NCBI RefSeq assembly: GCF_001642475.1
Contig: NW_019174039.1
Span: 1 to 64,000 of the forward strand
From: Fonsecaea monophora
Lineage: Eukaryota; Ascomycota; Eurotiomycetes; Chaetothyriales; Herpotrichiellaceae
Direction of reading: 5' to 3'
DNA: 64,000 nt
Shown piece after piece: positions 63,024 through 64,000 of the stretch. Made by a program: the position numbers and the translations under genes. Each line of letters begins with the position of its first letter. Position 1 is the first letter of the stretch. The notes below the pieces were generated by a model. It did not search any database, was not told the DNA's origin, and worked only from the letters and a program-made list of their open reading frames with translations.

Positions 63024-64000
63024 ATGCCTGGCAAAACGATGAAGGCTTTCCGCCTGGTGGAATTTGGTAAACCCGGGCAGTACTGTGAAGTGCCGGTTCC
63101 CTCACCAAAAGAGGGAGAAGTACTCATCCGGATGAAAGCTGCGGGCCTCTGTCGGTCCGACCTCGACATGGTCGATTCGTTACCGGGCTCAGATCCATAT
63201 GCGTCAGCTATCGATGCTCCCTACACGTTAGGGCATGAGAACGCCGGGGTGATTGAGGTGTTAGGAGAGGGTGTGACCGACTTGAAGGTGGGCGAGGGAG
63301 TCGCCGTCCGCCACATGCCGCACTGCTCGCACTGCGAATTCTGCATCCGGGGCATCGAGCAGCACTGCCAAACATACAAGCGTGGAGCGATCGAGATTAC
63401 CCGTGGCACTGGCTTCGACGGCGGTCTTGCAGAGTTTATGATCTGCCCCCGCGACCAGCTCGTGAGCATTGGTGACGAGGATCCCGTCAAGTACGCGCCA
63501 CTGACCGACGCTGGGGTGACGGCATACCACGCTGTGGGCACGATCAAGGACCGTCTGCGCCCCGGATCATCGGCGCTGGTCATCGGGTGTGGAGGACTGG
63601 GATCTTACGCAATCCAATTTCTTCTGCTGTTGATGGGGGTCAAGGTGTACGGGATCGATGCCAACGAGAGCCGCATCCAGATTGCTCGAGATCTGGGAGC
63701 CAAACGTGTGTTCAAGGCGGGCCCGAATGCCACGAAAGAAATTCTGGACGAAACGGGCGGCAAGGGAATCGACGGTATCCTCGACTTTGTGGGAAACAAC
63801 TCGACGTTAAAGATGGCCATGGAACTGTCTAGGCCACAGGGTCGAGTGGTGCTGGTGGGCATGGATATGGGCTCGGTCGAGGTTGGGTGGAACAAGATCG
63901 CCACGAGCTGCGAGTTTGCAATCAGCTTAGGGTCGACACGCAGAGATCTGGAGGAGGTGTGCTATCTTGCTTCGATAGGGAAGCTCAGGATCGACGTCGA
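63024..64000 (+). CDS. Zinc-dependent alcohol dehydrogenase, 3' end beyond the window
   Basis: Open from the ATG at 63024 to the edge (325 codons), no intron seen. Medium-chain dehydrogenase: MKAFRLVEFGKPGQYCEVPV, catalytic zinc ligands in AAGLCRSDLDMVDSL and YTLGHENAGVIEVLG, structural zinc with all four Cys (CSHCEFCIRGIEQHC), and a complete Rossmann segment (SALVIGCGGLGSYAIQFLLL, then VYGIDANESRIQIARDLGAK; Asp after strand 2 indicates NAD). The best fit by pattern is the NAD-dependent secondary alcohol dehydrogenase type. Both metal sites are complete, unlike the enzyme at 52.2 kb. Likely part of the oxidoreductase group that starts there. Confidence 0.9.
   Translation, partial: MPGKTMKAFRLVEFGKPGQYCEVPVPSPKEGEVLIRMKAAGLCRSDLDMVDSLPGSDPYASAIDAPYTLGHENAGVIEVLGEGVTDLKVGEGVAVRHMPHCSHCEFCIRGIEQHCQTYKRGAIEITRGTGFDGGLAEFMICPRDQLVSIGDEDPVKYAPLTDAGVTAYHAVGTIKDRLRPGSSALVIGCGGLGSYAIQFLLLLMGVKVYGIDANESRIQIARDLGAKRVFKAGPNATKEILDETGGKGIDGILDFVGNNSTLKMAMELSRPQGRVVLVGMDMGSVEVGWNKIATSCEFAISLGSTRRDLEEVCYLASIGKLRIDV

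Noticed and set aside
1..64000. CRISPR arrays, riboswitches or bacterial operon features
   Set aside because: No repeat-spacer pattern seen and the sequence is eukaryotic.

Overview
The window is nuclear DNA from a filamentous ascomycete (Pezizomycotina). Genes are monocistronic, on both strands, with many short introns (about 46-127 nt) that begin GTRNGT and end YAG. The families are fungal: exocyst Sec5, NuA4 Eaf7, Zn2Cys6 and Clr5 regulators, fungal MFS groups and Mrp49. The gene mix and GC content would suit Eurotiomycetes, perhaps Chaetothyriales (black yeasts), but that placement is inference. All exon boundaries below were read by eye from frame, phase and splice motifs; where a gene has several exons, the joined reading frame was checked to be a multiple of three.

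Layout. 0-7.3 kb: DnaJC28-domain protein (runs off the left edge), a weak small membrane ORF, an HD-like protein of unknown function, and a two-repeat Myb/trihelix-like protein. 7.8-13.1 kb: monocarboxylate-type MFS transporter, HMG-CoA lyase and a basic-region regulator, all on the plus strand, a plausible catabolic neighbourhood. 13.5-21.4 kb: the wybutosine enzyme Tyw4/Ppm2, flanked by three intronless genes that each appear to carry a Copia-type Pol_BBD beta-barrel without a transposon around it. 22.7-31 kb: mitochondrial ribosomal protein Mrp49, a cellulose-synthase-like GT2 enzyme, Rrg9/neugrin and an MpaB/Lcp-type oxygenase. 31.2-49.3 kb: a gamma-tubulin complex protein, a DHA1 drug transporter, a Clr5 protein, Eaf7, Sec5, Idh2 and the mitochondrial helicase Irc3. 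49.3-52.2 kb is gene-poor and holds one tRNA gene. 52.2-64 kb: alcohol dehydrogenase, SDR, TRI12-type MFS pump, Zn2Cys6 regulator, a glyoxalase-fold relic and a second alcohol dehydrogenase that runs off the right edge. This has the look of a small regulated oxidoreductase cluster.

The most unusual item is the tRNA-Thr(UGU) gene at 50,857-50,999 (minus). It folds into a canonical tRNA only if two segments are removed: a 17-nt intron at the usual 37/38 site, and a 54-nt segment inside the D-stem that starts GTAAGT, contains CCTAATA and ends TTCAG, i.e. looks like a spliceosomal intron in a Pol III gene. The second is the set of three apparently domesticated Copia Pol_BBD genes around TYW4. Smaller curiosities are a 6-nt first coding exon in TYW4, a JmjC domain in the same protein without its iron ligands, and a possible 3-nt microexon in the MRP49 gene.
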